Assembly: GCA_905235555.1 (NCBI GenBank)
Contig: CAJOMD010000013.1
Location: 1-46,501 of the forward strand
Direction: 5' to 3'
Source of the DNA: an uncultured Eubacterium sp.
GTDB lineage: Bacteria; Bacillota; Clostridia; Lachnospirales; Lachnospiraceae
DNA: 46,501 bases
A program made the translations under genes and the position numbers. Positions 7,856-17,702 of this stretch are shown here, in pieces. Below the pieces are notes generated by a model that was given only the letters and a program-made list of their open reading frames with translations, had not been told where the DNA came from and made no database searches. How positions within the stretch are numbered: the first letter of the stretch is position 1; every line of letters begins with the position of its first letter.

Positions 7856-10800
7856 TTGGTAAGACGAGTTTACGTGGAGAAAAAAGAGCCGTTTGCTATG
7901 GCTGCTAAAGAACTAACAGAAGATATCAAAGGATACTTAGGAATAGATGGACTGGAAAAAGTCCGTGTTTTGGTGAGATATGACGTGGAGAATTTGTCGG
8001 ATGAAACATTTAGGTCAGCTCTTACGTCTATTTTTTCGGAGCCACCTGTAGATGATGTGTATGAGGAGGAGTTCCCATATGATGAAGCGAAGAGCAAAAT
8101 CTTCAGTGTGGAATATTTGCCAGGACAGTTTGACCAAAGAGCAGACTCAGCTGAGCAGTGTGTGAAGTTCCTAAACGAGGACGAGCAGCCTGTTATCAAA
8201 TCAGCTACCACATATGTTTTGGTGGGTGATGTCTCAGATACAGAGTTTGAAAAGGTTAAGAGTTACTGTATTAACCCAGTAGATTCTAGAGAGACAGGTC
8301 TAGAAAAACCAGAAACTTTAAAACAGAATTTTGAAGAGCCAGAAGACGTTATCGTTTTCGACGGTTTTAAAGACATGGAAGAGGAGCCTTTAAAAGAATT
8401 GTATGACTCACTAGGTCTAGCAATGACTTTTAAAGACTTTTTGCATATTCAGAACTACTTTAAGAACGACGAAGACAGAGATCCTACAATGACTGAGATT
8501 AGAGTTTTGGATACTTACTGGTCGGATCACTGTCGTCATACCACATTTAACACAGAACTTACTGATGTTAAGTTTGACGATGGTTTTTATAAAGAGGTTA
8601 TGGAAAGCACTTATGAGGACTATTTGAAAGTGCGTGATGAAATCTTTAAGGGAAGAGAAGATAAGTTTGTCTGCTTAATGGATTTAGCTCTTATGGCTAT
8701 GAGAAAGCTAAAAGCTGAAGGAAAGTTAGATGACCAAGAAGAGTCAGATGAGATAAATGCTTGTTCGATAGTAGTACCTGTAGAGGTGGATGGCAAGACT
8801 GAAGAGTGGTTAGTTAACTTCAAGAATGAAACACACAACCATCCAACAGAGATTGAGCCATTTGGTGGAGCCGCTACATGTTTGGGCGGAGCTATCAGAG
8901 ATCCACTATCAGGTCGTACATACGTATACCAAGCTATGCGTGTAACTGGTGCAGCAGATCCTACAAAGTCTTTGGCTGAGACTATGCAGGGTAAGCTTCC
9001 ACAGAAGAAGTTAGTGCAGGGTGCTGCTGATGGATACAGTTCATACGGAAACCAAATTGGTTTGGCTACAGGTTTGGTTAAGGAGATTTATCACCCAGAC
9101 TATGTGGCAAAGAGGATGGAGATAGGTGCAGTGATGGGTGCGGCACCTCGTCGTGCGGTACAAAGACTTACATCAGATCCAGGAGATATCATCGTGCTAC
9201 TTGGTGGACAGACTGGTCGTGATGGTTGCGGTGGAGCTACAGGTTCTTCCAAGATTCACACAGAAGAGTCTATCGAAGAGTGTGGTGCAGAAGTACAAAA
9301 GGGTAATCCGCCTACAGAGCGTAAGCTACAAAGATTGTTTAGAAGAGAAGAAGTTAGCTACTTGATTAAGAAGTGTAACGACTTTGGTGCAGGCGGTGTG
9401 TCTGTAGCTATTGGAGAGTTGGCTGACGGTCTTCATGTAAATTTAGATTTAGTACCAAAGAAGTATGCAGGTTTGGATGGAACTGAGATTGCTATTTCAG
9501 AGTCTCAAGAGAGAATGGCTGTAGTAGTTGATCCTAAAGATGTGGACCAGTTCCTAGCATACGCAAAAGAAGAAAACTTAGAGGCTACAGTGGTGGCTGA
9601 GGTTACAGAGAGCCCAAGGCTTGTTCTTGAGTGGAGAGGAAAAGAGATTGTAAATATCTCAAGAGAATTCCTAGACACAAACGGAGCACATCAGGAAACT
9701 TCAGTGGCTGTTGATATGCCAGATGAAAATAAAGACTTCTTTAAGACAGAGGAAGTGTCAGATGTTAAGACTAAATGGTTAGATACTTTGGCTGACCTTA
9801 ATGAGTGTTCACAAAAAGGTTTGGTTGAGAAGTTTGACGGCTCTATTGGAGCAGGTTCTGTTTATATGCCACACGGCGGTAAGTATCAGTTAACAGAGAC
9901 TCAAAGTATGGTTGCAAAACTTCCAGTTCAAAAGGGTGATTGCGATACAGTTACTATTATGAGTTATGGTTTTGACCCATACCTATCAAGCTGGAGTCCA
10001 TATCATGGTGCTATTTATGCAGTTGTGGATTCTATTGCAAAGGTAGTGGCAGCAGGTGGTGACTTTAGAAAGATTCGTATGACATTCCAGGAATACTTTA
10101 GAAGAATGAGCGAAGACCCAAAACGTTGGAGCCAGCCATTTGCAGCACTTCTTGGTTCATACGATGCACAGATGGGATTTGAACTTCCATCAATCGGCGG
10201 TAAGGACAGTATGTCTGGAACATTTAACGATATTGATGTTCCACCTACACTTGTTTCTTTCGCAGTAGATGTGGCAAAAGAAAAAGACATTATAACTCCA
10301 GAGTTTAAAAAGGCTGGAGACAAAGTAGTTAGATTCAAAATTGAGAAAGATGAATATGAAAAACCTAACTACGAACAGATAAAGAAAATGTATGATGCCA
10401 TTCATCAAATGATTCAGGATGGTGTGATTGTGGCAGCATACACACTTGATGCAAAGGGTATTATCCCAGCTGTTTCAAAGATGTCCTTTGGTAACAAGAT
10501 TGGTATCACTATCGATGATTCTTGGGACGGTAAAGACCTATTTGCACCAGGCTTTGGTGATATTGTGGCAGAGATTGCTACGGATAAAGAAGTAACAATT
10601 GATCACGACGTGGTTGGTATCACTAACGATACACAGACTCTAGAAAAAGGTGATGTGGTAATCACACTTGATGAGGCTATTAAGACTTGGGAGAAACCGT
10701 TAGAGACAGTATTTCCAACAAGAAGTCATGATGATACATCAGATTTAGATACACCTGTATACGACAAGGGCTCGATCTATGTTTGCAAAAACAAAGTGGC

Positions 10801-11599
10801 TAGACCTAAGGTGTTTATCCCAGTTATGCCAGGTACTAACTGTGAGTATGATACAGCAAGGGCATTTGAACAAGCCGGCGCTGATGTAATAACAAAGGTA
10901 TTTAAAAACCTTACACCATCAGATATTAGAGATTCTGTGGATGCATATGTAGAAGCTCTAAATCAAGCACAGATTTTAATGTTCCCTGGCGGATTTAGCG
11001 CAGGTGATGAGCCGGACGGTTCGGCTAAGTTCTTTGCCACAGCATTCCGCAATCCAAAAATTGAAGAGGCAGTAACAAAACTATTAAACGAAAGAGATGG
11101 TTTGGCACTTGGTATTTGTAACGGATTCCAGGCATTGATTAAACTAGGTTTAGTTCCAAATGGACAGATCACTGGCCAAAACGACCAGGCGCCAACACTT
11201 ACATACAACACAATTAACCGTCACGTATCAAAGATGGTTTACACAAAAGTAGTTTCAAACAAATCTCCTTGGTTGCAGAAGGCCAAACTAGGTGGAGTTT
11301 ACACAAACCCTGCATCACACGGAGAGGGAAGATTTGTAGCGCCTAAGGAAGTACTAGATGAGTTGTTTGCAAACGGACAGGTTGCCACACAGTACGTGAA
11401 TGAAGCTGGAGTTCCTACTATGGATGAAGAGTGGAACGTAAACGGTTCATTTATGGCTATCGAGGGTATTACCAGTCCAGACGGCAGATGCTTCGGTAAG
11501 ATGGCACATATTGAAAGAAAAGGAAGAAGCGTCAACAAAAACATCTATGGAGAGGAAGATATGAAGGTCTTTGAGTCGGGTGTTAAGTTCTTCAAATAA
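7856..11599 (+). CDS. purL: phosphoribosylformylglycinamidine synthase, long fused form
   Basis: PurL converts FGAR, ATP and glutamine to FGAM in purine synthesis. The 1247 residues correspond to the single-chain form with synthetase and glutaminase fused. The synthetase region contains SDHCRHTTFNTEL, the ETHNHPTEIEPFGGAATCLGG block and repeated AIR-synthase-like domains. The C-terminal glutamine amidotransferase starts VFIPVMPGTNCEYDTARAF, with nucleophile Cys1088 in GICNGFQ and a C-terminal His/Glu region. The start is UUG: GGAGGA sits 9 bases before it and the conserved RRVYVEKK N-terminus begins there, whereas the next ATG (7898) would remove it. It heads the long array, followed 10 bases later by a DUF308 gene. 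Confidence 0.96.
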   Translation: MVRRVYVEKKEPFAMAAKELTEDIKGYLGIDGLEKVRVLVRYDVENLSDETFRSALTSIFSEPPVDDVYEEEFPYDEAKSKIFSVEYLPGQFDQRADSAEQCVKFLNEDEQPVIKSATTYVLVGDVSDTEFEKVKSYCINPVDSRETGLEKPETLKQNFEEPEDVIVFDGFKDMEEEPLKELYDSLGLAMTFKDFLHIQNYFKNDEDRDPTMTEIRVLDTYWSDHCRHTTFNTELTDVKFDDGFYKEVMESTYEDYLKVRDEIFKGREDKFVCLMDLALMAMRKLKAEGKLDDQEESDEINACSIVVPVEVDGKTEEWLVNFKNETHNHPTEIEPFGGAATCLGGAIRDPLSGRTYVYQAMRVTGAADPTKSLAETMQGKLPQKKLVQGAADGYSSYGNQIGLATGLVKEIYHPDYVAKRMEIGAVMGAAPRRAVQRLTSDPGDIIVLLGGQTGRDGCGGATGSSKIHTEESIEECGAEVQKGNPPTERKLQRLFRREEVSYLIKKCNDFGAGGVSVAIGELADGLHVNLDLVPKKYAGLDGTEIAISESQERMAVVVDPKDVDQFLAYAKEENLEATVVAEVTESPRLVLEWRGKEIVNISREFLDTNGAHQETSVAVDMPDENKDFFKTEEVSDVKTKWLDTLADLNECSQKGLVEKFDGSIGAGSVYMPHGGKYQLTETQSMVAKLPVQKGDCDTVTIMSYGFDPYLSSWSPYHGAIYAVVDSIAKVVAAGGDFRKIRMTFQEYFRRMSEDPKRWSQPFAALLGSYDAQMGFELPSIGGKDSMSGTFNDIDVPPTLVSFAVDVAKEKDIITPEFKKAGDKVVRFKIEKDEYEKPNYEQIKKMYDAIHQMIQDGVIVAAYTLDAKGIIPAVSKMSFGNKIGITIDDSWDGKDLFAPGFGDIVAEIATDKEVTIDHDVVGITNDTQTLEKGDVVITLDEAIKTWEKPLETVFPTRSHDDTSDLDTPVYDKGSIYVCKNKVARPKVFIPVMPGTNCEYDTARAFEQAGADVITKVFKNLTPSDIRDSVDAYVEALNQAQILMFPGGFSAGDEPDGSAKFFATAFRNPKIEEAVTKLLNERDGLALGICNGFQALIKLGLVPNGQITGQNDQAPTLTYNTINRHVSKMVYTKVVSNKSPWLQKAKLGGVYTNPASHGEGRFVAPKEVLDELFANGQVATQYVNEAGVPTMDEEWNVNGSFMAIEGITSPDGRCFGKMAHIERKGRSVNKNIYGEEDMKVFESGVKFFK

Positions 11600-11609
11600 G
11601 GAGTAGCTT

Positions 11610-12230
11610 ATGAAATATTTGAAAAGTTTGAAATGGGAAATGGCAGTATTCTCACTAGGATGTATAGCAATGGGAATTCTTATGGCATTCTTCCCACAAG
11701 ATGTGGAGAAAATAATGGCGATTTGTCTTGGCGTTCTAATGTTTATTTACGCAATCAGACATGTCATTGAGTATTTCAGAAGAAGAAACATGTCAGGTTT
11801 TACAGCATATGAGTTAGTGCTAGCAATTATCTTCTTAATTCTTGGAATCATTTGTCTAACTAAGATGGACAAACTAATTACATTGCTTGCTTACTTTGTA
11901 GTTGCCATTATTTTGGTTAGTGGATTGATGAAATTAGAGAATGCATTTGACTTAAAGAGAATGGGACGAAGATGGGTCCCAATGTTAGTTATTGCACTTA
12001 TTTTTATTTTGCTATCAGTGGTATTTATGATTTATCCATCACAAGAGGGCAAAGACAAAGGACAAACATTAGTGGCAGCATCGGGGTTCGCACTTATCTT
12101 TGTGGGTGCAGTTAACTTTATTACAACATTAGCTATATCAGGAAAGATTAATAGATGGACAAAGACTCAGAGCAGAAGCCCAAAAGTGATAGATATTGAA
12201 TACGAAGATGTGGACGACGAAAATAAGTAG
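11610..12230 (+). CDS. DUF308/HdeD-like integral membrane protein
   Basis: A 206-residue membrane protein with about six hydrophobic helices spread over residues 10-180, a basic loop YFRRRN after the second helix and a short acidic cytoplasmic tail ending EYEDVDDENK. The pattern and size resemble HdeD/DUF308 proteins, whose biochemical role in Firmicutes is not established. AAGGAG precedes the ATG. It lies 10 bases after purL and 22 bases before a large membrane protein gene, so it belongs to the envelope part of the array. Function is not assigned beyond membrane localisation. Confidence 0.7.
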   Translation: MKYLKSLKWEMAVFSLGCIAMGILMAFFPQDVEKIMAICLGVLMFIYAIRHVIEYFRRRNMSGFTAYELVLAIIFLILGIICLTKMDKLITLLAYFVVAIILVSGLMKLENAFDLKRMGRRWVPMLVIALIFILLSVVFMIYPSQEGKDKGQTLVAASGFALIFVGAVNFITTLAISGKINRWTKTQSRSPKVIDIEYEDVDDENK

Positions 12231-12252
12231 GTTTACATAAAAAGGTATAATT

Positions 12253-14463
12253 ATGGGAATTGTAATGATGATAGTTGGAATAGCATTAGCATTTGGCGTA
12301 ATGCTTTTTCTCAACAAAACTGAAAAAATTAAGAAGGATGTTGCGACACTATTTATTGCATCATTTTTAGTAGCGCTTGTTTTAGAAATATTCACCTTCA
12401 ATTACACAACTTATGAAAACATTGGACAGTCACTTAAGAAGAGTGAGAGTGTAATAACATATGATGCTTTGGGAGTGAAAAGTTCAAACGAAGATTATAT
12501 AGTCTCTAAAGAAATTAATGATGAGAATATCACTTTCACAGCAGAAATAAATAATATTAATTCAAAAGTAAACAATATTTTTGTAGAGCCATCTGAATAT
12601 ATGGAAAGCGTAAAAGTATTTGTCGATTACAAAGATGAAGTACTTTCTGAGTATACACCTATATCAGATACAGACATAAATGTGACTCCAAACAGAGAAA
12701 ACACACAATACATTAGACTTCATTTGGCAGGAAAGACATCTGCATTAAAAATTAGGCTTGAATCCGATAAAAAGGATTTATCATCTGGAAGTTTAAAAGT
12801 GGGAGTAAATCAAGATATTCCATTTAGATTTAAAGCGTGGAGAATGATTTTGGTTTGTCTTATATTCTTTGCATTGGCATTGATTTACAGGTATAGAACC
12901 TTAGACTATGCAGGCGAGAAGTCAAAGAAAGTAAGAAGAATTGCAATCGCAAGCTTACTAGTTGTTCAAGTATTGTTCTTATACTTTTTGGCATATGCGC
13001 AAATGAAACCAAACGATGGGTTCTTGTTTAAAGACCCTAAGACCAGCACAGTTAACAGTTATGACCAGTATCAAAAACTTGCAATTGCTTTTACAAAGGG
13101 GCAGACTCACTTAGACGGTATAAATGATTCAGCTGCTCTTTCTGAGAAAAAGCAATTAGATGTTTTAAAAGGTTTAAAAGATCCATATAAACCAGTCGAG
13201 AGAGACAAAGTAATAAAAGATAATGCCACAACATATGAGTGGGATTATGCATATAATGACGGGCATTACTATACATATTACGGACCAGTGCCAGTAATAT
13301 TTACATTCCTTCCAGTTTATGTACTGACAGGGATGATGCCAACTACTAGATTAATTACATTTATCTTTGCAGTAATCATTTCACTCTTGGTGTGCTTACT
13401 AGTGCACAACATAGCCAAGAGAAGAAAACTAAATATGTGGACAGTTATTGGAGTGATGGCTGCATCGCTCAGCACCATCTTTTTAACGTCAGTATTTTAT
13501 GGTGCTAAGATTTATGAGTTATCTCCGCTGGGAGGTCTCGTATGTATATTTGCAGGATTAAATCTCGTGTACGAGGGTGTTCACAGAAAAGCAAAGAACA
13601 CATTGTACTTAAGTTTAGGCGCATTGGCTTTTGCCTTGGCAGTGGGATGTAAAGCAAGTTATTTGCTAGCATCTATTGTGGTATTACCACTAATACTTAA
13701 TTTCCTTGCAAGCAAGGGACGAAGCGAAAAGAAAAATAAAATAGTAAAATACTTTGCAAATATCTTTTGCAAAGAAAACATAAAAACAATAGTAGCAGTA
13801 GCGGTACCATATGCGGTGATTGGCATACTGCTAATGGTTTATAACTACGTAAGATTTGGAAGTCCATTTGACTTTGGAGTGGCTCATCAGCTTACAGTTT
13901 ATGACACTTCATACTTTAAACTTACAAGCATTTCAAAACTACCAACAGTTATTCAAAATGGATTGTTGAGACTTCCAAAGACTTCAGCCAACTTCCCATT
14001 CATAGAATTGGCGGATACAGAAATTGTCTATCACGGTTACCTATTTGCAATGGCGGGAATCGGAGTGTTTGCATATCCGTTTATATGGGCATTTGTTGGT
14101 GTGCCAATTACAGTTAAACACAGTCTTAAAGGCAGCAAAGACAAAGCCTTTGTGATAGCATCCGCTATTATGGCATTAGTTCTTTGCTACACAACAATAG
14201 TGATGGGTGGATCATCATTTAGATATTCAATAGACTTTGGATGGGCATTTGTAATACCTTCTATCTTTGTTATTTTTGCAATAGAAGGATGGGCTAGAAA
14301 GAAAGGTGTCTTGAGACAAGCATTACTTGGAATTTTTGTTGTATTACTTGCAACAATAATTATAAATATATTAGTCACAATGAGTTCTGGTTTTAGTGGC
14401 TTTACTGAAACTAGACCTGACATTTATTACGATGTTTACAACACAGTGATGTTCTGGAAATAA
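12253..14463 (+). CDS. polytopic membrane protein, GT-C-like (function unknown)
   Basis: A 736-residue protein with two N-terminal helices (about 1-20 and 33-52), then an extracytoplasmic region (about 55-190) likely to be beta-rich, then ten or so further helices to residue 730. The segment DGHYYTYYGPVPVIF before a membrane helix recalls periplasmic loops of GT-C glycosyltransferases, but no clear catalytic DE/DD motif was found near the first helices, so the class is uncertain. It lies between DUF308 and DUF2079 genes, 12 bases from the latter, and the array also encodes a polyprenyl-phosphate glycosyltransferase. A role in transferring or moving lipid-linked sugars is inferred from that context only. 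Confidence 0.6.
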   Translation: MGIVMMIVGIALAFGVMLFLNKTEKIKKDVATLFIASFLVALVLEIFTFNYTTYENIGQSLKKSESVITYDALGVKSSNEDYIVSKEINDENITFTAEINNINSKVNNIFVEPSEYMESVKVFVDYKDEVLSEYTPISDTDINVTPNRENTQYIRLHLAGKTSALKIRLESDKKDLSSGSLKVGVNQDIPFRFKAWRMILVCLIFFALALIYRYRTLDYAGEKSKKVRRIAIASLLVVQVLFLYFLAYAQMKPNDGFLFKDPKTSTVNSYDQYQKLAIAFTKGQTHLDGINDSAALSEKKQLDVLKGLKDPYKPVERDKVIKDNATTYEWDYAYNDGHYYTYYGPVPVIFTFLPVYVLTGMMPTTRLITFIFAVIISLLVCLLVHNIAKRRKLNMWTVIGVMAASLSTIFLTSVFYGAKIYELSPLGGLVCIFAGLNLVYEGVHRKAKNTLYLSLGALAFALAVGCKASYLLASIVVLPLILNFLASKGRSEKKNKIVKYFANIFCKENIKTIVAVAVPYAVIGILLMVYNYVRFGSPFDFGVAHQLTVYDTSYFKLTSISKLPTVIQNGLLRLPKTSANFPFIELADTEIVYHGYLFAMAGIGVFAYPFIWAFVGVPITVKHSLKGSKDKAFVIASAIMALVLCYTTIVMGGSSFRYSIDFGWAFVIPSIFVIFAIEGWARKKGVLRQALLGIFVVLLATIIINILVTMSSGFSGFTETRPDIYYDVYNTVMFWK

Positions 14464-14475
14464 AGGAGATTTCCT

Positions 14476-16380
14476 ATGAAACTTAAAGAGAACAAATTTG
14501 TAAAAAAATATTTGGAGAATGAGAAATCAATCTATGAGGGAATAGCAGTAACTGTGATAAGCGCGCTTGCAATAGTTGCTATCCTTACAGGATCCTTTAA
14601 AGAAATAACAAACATCCAGTTTGTTAAAAATACATCTCTAGTAAAAGTGATTATAATACTTATCATCTTTGGCGTTCTAGCGGGTGTCCTTTATAAATTT
14701 GCAAGAAAAACAGCAAGAATTTTTATGTTTGCAGTTGTAATGGTTTACTTCTTGTTAGCGGGTTACTTTTCTAGTCAAACTAACTTCGATTCTGTATCAA
14801 ACAATCCAATTGCGCAGATTTGTTTCTTGGCATTATCTGGAGTATTAGCTGTTATCGCATTTTTGTATGTGAAAGATGACATCTTCCAAGCAGTTGCAAA
14901 GATTAAAGTGAGCGATAAAACTTTAAAGATTTTTGTGGCAGTGATGGGAGTATTTTTACTAGTACTTACTTCAGTGATTGGCGTATTTAAGTTCAAATCT
15001 TACACAGCGCCAACATTTGACTACGGAATATTTGCGCAGGGCTTTGAATATATGAAGCAGACTGGTGTGTTTAAGACAGTAGTAGAGAGGGGTTACGAAC
15101 TATCACACTTTGCAGTTCACTTCTCACCAATATTCTATATAGCACTACCAATTTACTTTATAGTTCCTAAGCCAGAGACAGTGGCAGTAATACAAGCGAT
15201 TATGGTGGCGCTTCCAGTGCTTCCAATTTATCTACTTGGAAAACAATATAAACTAAGCAACAAGGTAACATTAGTAATAATTGCAATTTATGCTTTGTTC
15301 CCAGCAACAGTGGGAGGCATTCTCTACGACTTCCATGAAAACTGCTTCCTAACATTTATGATCCTAATGCTTATTTGGGCGGTTGAGAAAAAGAAGAACA
15401 TCTTAACAGTAGTGTTCTTACTGCTAACCCTCTTCGTAAAGGAAGATGCAGCCATGTATGTAATGCTACTAGGCGCATTCTGGATTGTTTCAAGAAAGAG
15501 CAGATTAAGAGGTCTGATTTTTATACTAGTGGGAGCAATTTACTTTGTGATTGCAATCAAGGTTATAAATAGCTATGGCCTAGGAATTATGGATTTTAGA
15601 TACGACAATATGTTCTACGACAAGCAGGCCGGATTTGTTCAGATGGCAAGAGTATTTATCACAAATCCTGGTTATGTAGTTACTCAGATTATTTCGAATC
15701 ACAACGGAAGTGTGATAGGCGGTGGCGACACTGTACAGATGGATAAGATTGGCTATTTAATCGAGATGTTTGTACCGGTAGGAGCATTAATCTTTGCGAC
15801 AGGAAGAAAGTATTCAAGATACATTTTGCTTGGAAGTATTATAGTTGTAAGTCTAATCACAACATATATTTACCAGCATCAGATTGAATTCCAATATAAC
15901 TTTGGTCATATCGCACTATTCATTTATCTAATTATAATGAACTTGGCAGATATGAAACCTAAGAGGGGTAAAAAATTAGTTACATGTTCGCTTATCATTT
16001 GCGCGATTATGTTTATGGGACTAATACTTCCAAAAGCACCACACTATATGGATACATATAAAGCAAATAGTACTAAGGTAGAGAAGTTCGACAAGGCAAT
16101 AAGTCTAGTTCCAAACGACAAGAGCGTGTTCACAACAGGTTGGATTATGCCTCATATGGCAAAGAACCTTCAGTGCTATGATATTGGATACTTGAATGAA
16201 GAACATAAAAAAGACATCCCAGAGTATCCAGATTATTTGCTAGTGGATGAAGGAGAAAATTCAGAAACTATTGGCAAGTTCGCCCCATATATTAACAGTG
16301 GAAAATATGAGTTGGTATATGACGGAGACAAAGAAAACAATAGTTCAAAGATAGTTAGTCTATACCAGTTAAAGAAATAA
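14476..16380 (+). CDS. DUF2079 family polytopic membrane protein
   Basis: The 634-residue protein has about a dozen membrane helices and an extracytoplasmic tail (about residues 530-634). Features that recall DUF2079 are FDYGIFAQGFEYMKQTG near residue 178, the HFAVHFSPIFYIALPIY stretch near residue 212 and YDFHENCF near residue 285, a predicted membrane-edge loop. DUF2079 proteins resemble GT-C glycosyltransferases, but no member's reaction is assumed here. AAAGGAG precedes the ATG and pyrC follows after 9 bases. The gene is probably translated from the same mRNA as its neighbours, linking envelope glycan work to pyrimidine synthesis. Confidence 0.78.
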   Translation: MKLKENKFVKKYLENEKSIYEGIAVTVISALAIVAILTGSFKEITNIQFVKNTSLVKVIIILIIFGVLAGVLYKFARKTARIFMFAVVMVYFLLAGYFSSQTNFDSVSNNPIAQICFLALSGVLAVIAFLYVKDDIFQAVAKIKVSDKTLKIFVAVMGVFLLVLTSVIGVFKFKSYTAPTFDYGIFAQGFEYMKQTGVFKTVVERGYELSHFAVHFSPIFYIALPIYFIVPKPETVAVIQAIMVALPVLPIYLLGKQYKLSNKVTLVIIAIYALFPATVGGILYDFHENCFLTFMILMLIWAVEKKKNILTVVFLLLTLFVKEDAAMYVMLLGAFWIVSRKSRLRGLIFILVGAIYFVIAIKVINSYGLGIMDFRYDNMFYDKQAGFVQMARVFITNPGYVVTQIISNHNGSVIGGGDTVQMDKIGYLIEMFVPVGALIFATGRKYSRYILLGSIIVVSLITTYIYQHQIEFQYNFGHIALFIYLIIMNLADMKPKRGKKLVTCSLIICAIMFMGLILPKAPHYMDTYKANSTKVEKFDKAISLVPNDKSVFTTGWIMPHMAKNLQCYDIGYLNEEHKKDIPEYPDYLLVDEGENSETIGKFAPYINSGKYELVYDGDKENNSSKIVSLYQLKK

Positions 16381-16389
16381 AGGAAAACA

Positions 16390-17667
16390 ATGAAACTACT
16401 AATTAAAAATGGAAATGTAATAGACCCAGCCACAAACACTGATACAGTGTTAGATGTGCTAGTGGAAGATGGAGTGGTAAAAACTGTAGCTCCATCTATT
16501 AGCGAAGAGGCAGACCAAGTGATTGATGCCACGGGATTAGTAGTAGCGCCTGGATTTATTGATATGCATGTACATTTCAGAGATCCAGGTCAGACATATA
16601 AAGAGGATATACTAACTGGTTCCAAGGCAGCAGCTAAGGGTGGTTTTACTACTGTGTGTTGTATGCCAAACACTAACCCAGTTATAGATTCTGAAGAGAC
16701 AGTTAAATACATTATAGACAAAGCTTCAGAAGAAAAATACACAAATGTGCTTCCTGTAGGTGCTGTGACAAAAGGCATGAAGGGAGAAGAAATTACAGAC
16801 ATCGCTAAACTTAAGGAAGCAGGAATTTGTGCTATAAGTGAAGATGGAAAATCTGTGATGGATGAAGAAGTTTATTCTAAAGCAATGGCAAAGGCTGCAG
16901 AACTAAATGTTCCAGTGCTTGCACATTGTGAAGAAATAAATTTGGTAAAAGGCGGAGTGATGAATGCAGACTCTAATGCAGAAAAACTTGGCCTTAAAGG
17001 AATAACAAATGAAGTGGAAGATATTATCGCGCAGCGAGATATCAACCTAGCAGAAAAATTAGGAACAACACTTCATCTTTGCCATTGTTCCACAAAGGAT
17101 TCAGTAGAAATGCTAAAAGTGGCAAAGACTAAGGGCGTGAAAGTATCTGGCGAAGTTTGTCCGCATCACTTCACACTAACTACAGATGATATCCCAAGCA
17201 ACGATGCTAATTTTAAAATGAATCCACCGCTTAGGACAGCTGAAGATAGAGATGCATTAATCAAAGGATTGTCAGAAGATATACTAGAAGTAATCTCGAC
17301 GGACCATGCACCTCACAGTGAAGAGGAGAAGAGTAAAGGCTTTGAAGGTTCACCATTTGGTATCGTAGGACTTGAGACATCTGTTGGACTAACAGTTACA
17401 AACTTAGTAAAACCAGGATACATTACTTTAAAACAGATGATTGAAAAGATGAGTTACAACCCAGCAAAGATTCTTGGAATAGATAAAGGAACTTTGAAAG
17501 AGGGAAGTATAGCAGATATCACAATCTTTGACCCAGACGAGGAATACACTGTAGATAAAAATGATTTCGAGTCAAAGGGAAAGAACACACCTTTTGATGG
17601 ATATAAACTTTTTGGAAAAGTTAAATACACAATTTTAGACGGTATTATTAAGTACATTGGTGCTTAG
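16390..17667 (+). CDS. pyrC: dihydroorotase, class I
   Basis: PyrC closes carbamoyl-aspartate to dihydroorotate, the third UMP-pathway step. At 425 residues it is a class I amidohydrolase. The metal motif appears as DMHVHFRDPGQTYKEDI (about 60-76), a later GEVCPHHFTL histidine pair and STDHAPHSEEEK carrying the catalytic Asp (about 305). An SD-like AAAGG lies just before the ATG. carA/B and pyrB are not in the window. The next gene is not pyrimidine-related but a membrane protein, after which pyrF follows. Confidence 0.96.
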   Translation: MKLLIKNGNVIDPATNTDTVLDVLVEDGVVKTVAPSISEEADQVIDATGLVVAPGFIDMHVHFRDPGQTYKEDILTGSKAAAKGGFTTVCCMPNTNPVIDSEETVKYIIDKASEEKYTNVLPVGAVTKGMKGEEITDIAKLKEAGICAISEDGKSVMDEEVYSKAMAKAAELNVPVLAHCEEINLVKGGVMNADSNAEKLGLKGITNEVEDIIAQRDINLAEKLGTTLHLCHCSTKDSVEMLKVAKTKGVKVSGEVCPHHFTLTTDDIPSNDANFKMNPPLRTAEDRDALIKGLSEDILEVISTDHAPHSEEEKSKGFEGSPFGIVGLETSVGLTVTNLVKPGYITLKQMIEKMSYNPAKILGIDKGTLKEGSIADITIFDPDEEYTVDKNDFESKGKNTPFDGYKLFGKVKYTILDGIIKYIGA

Positions 17668-17702
17668 TGAGGAGTTAAAGAAAATTACAAGAGAGTAAAA
17701 CA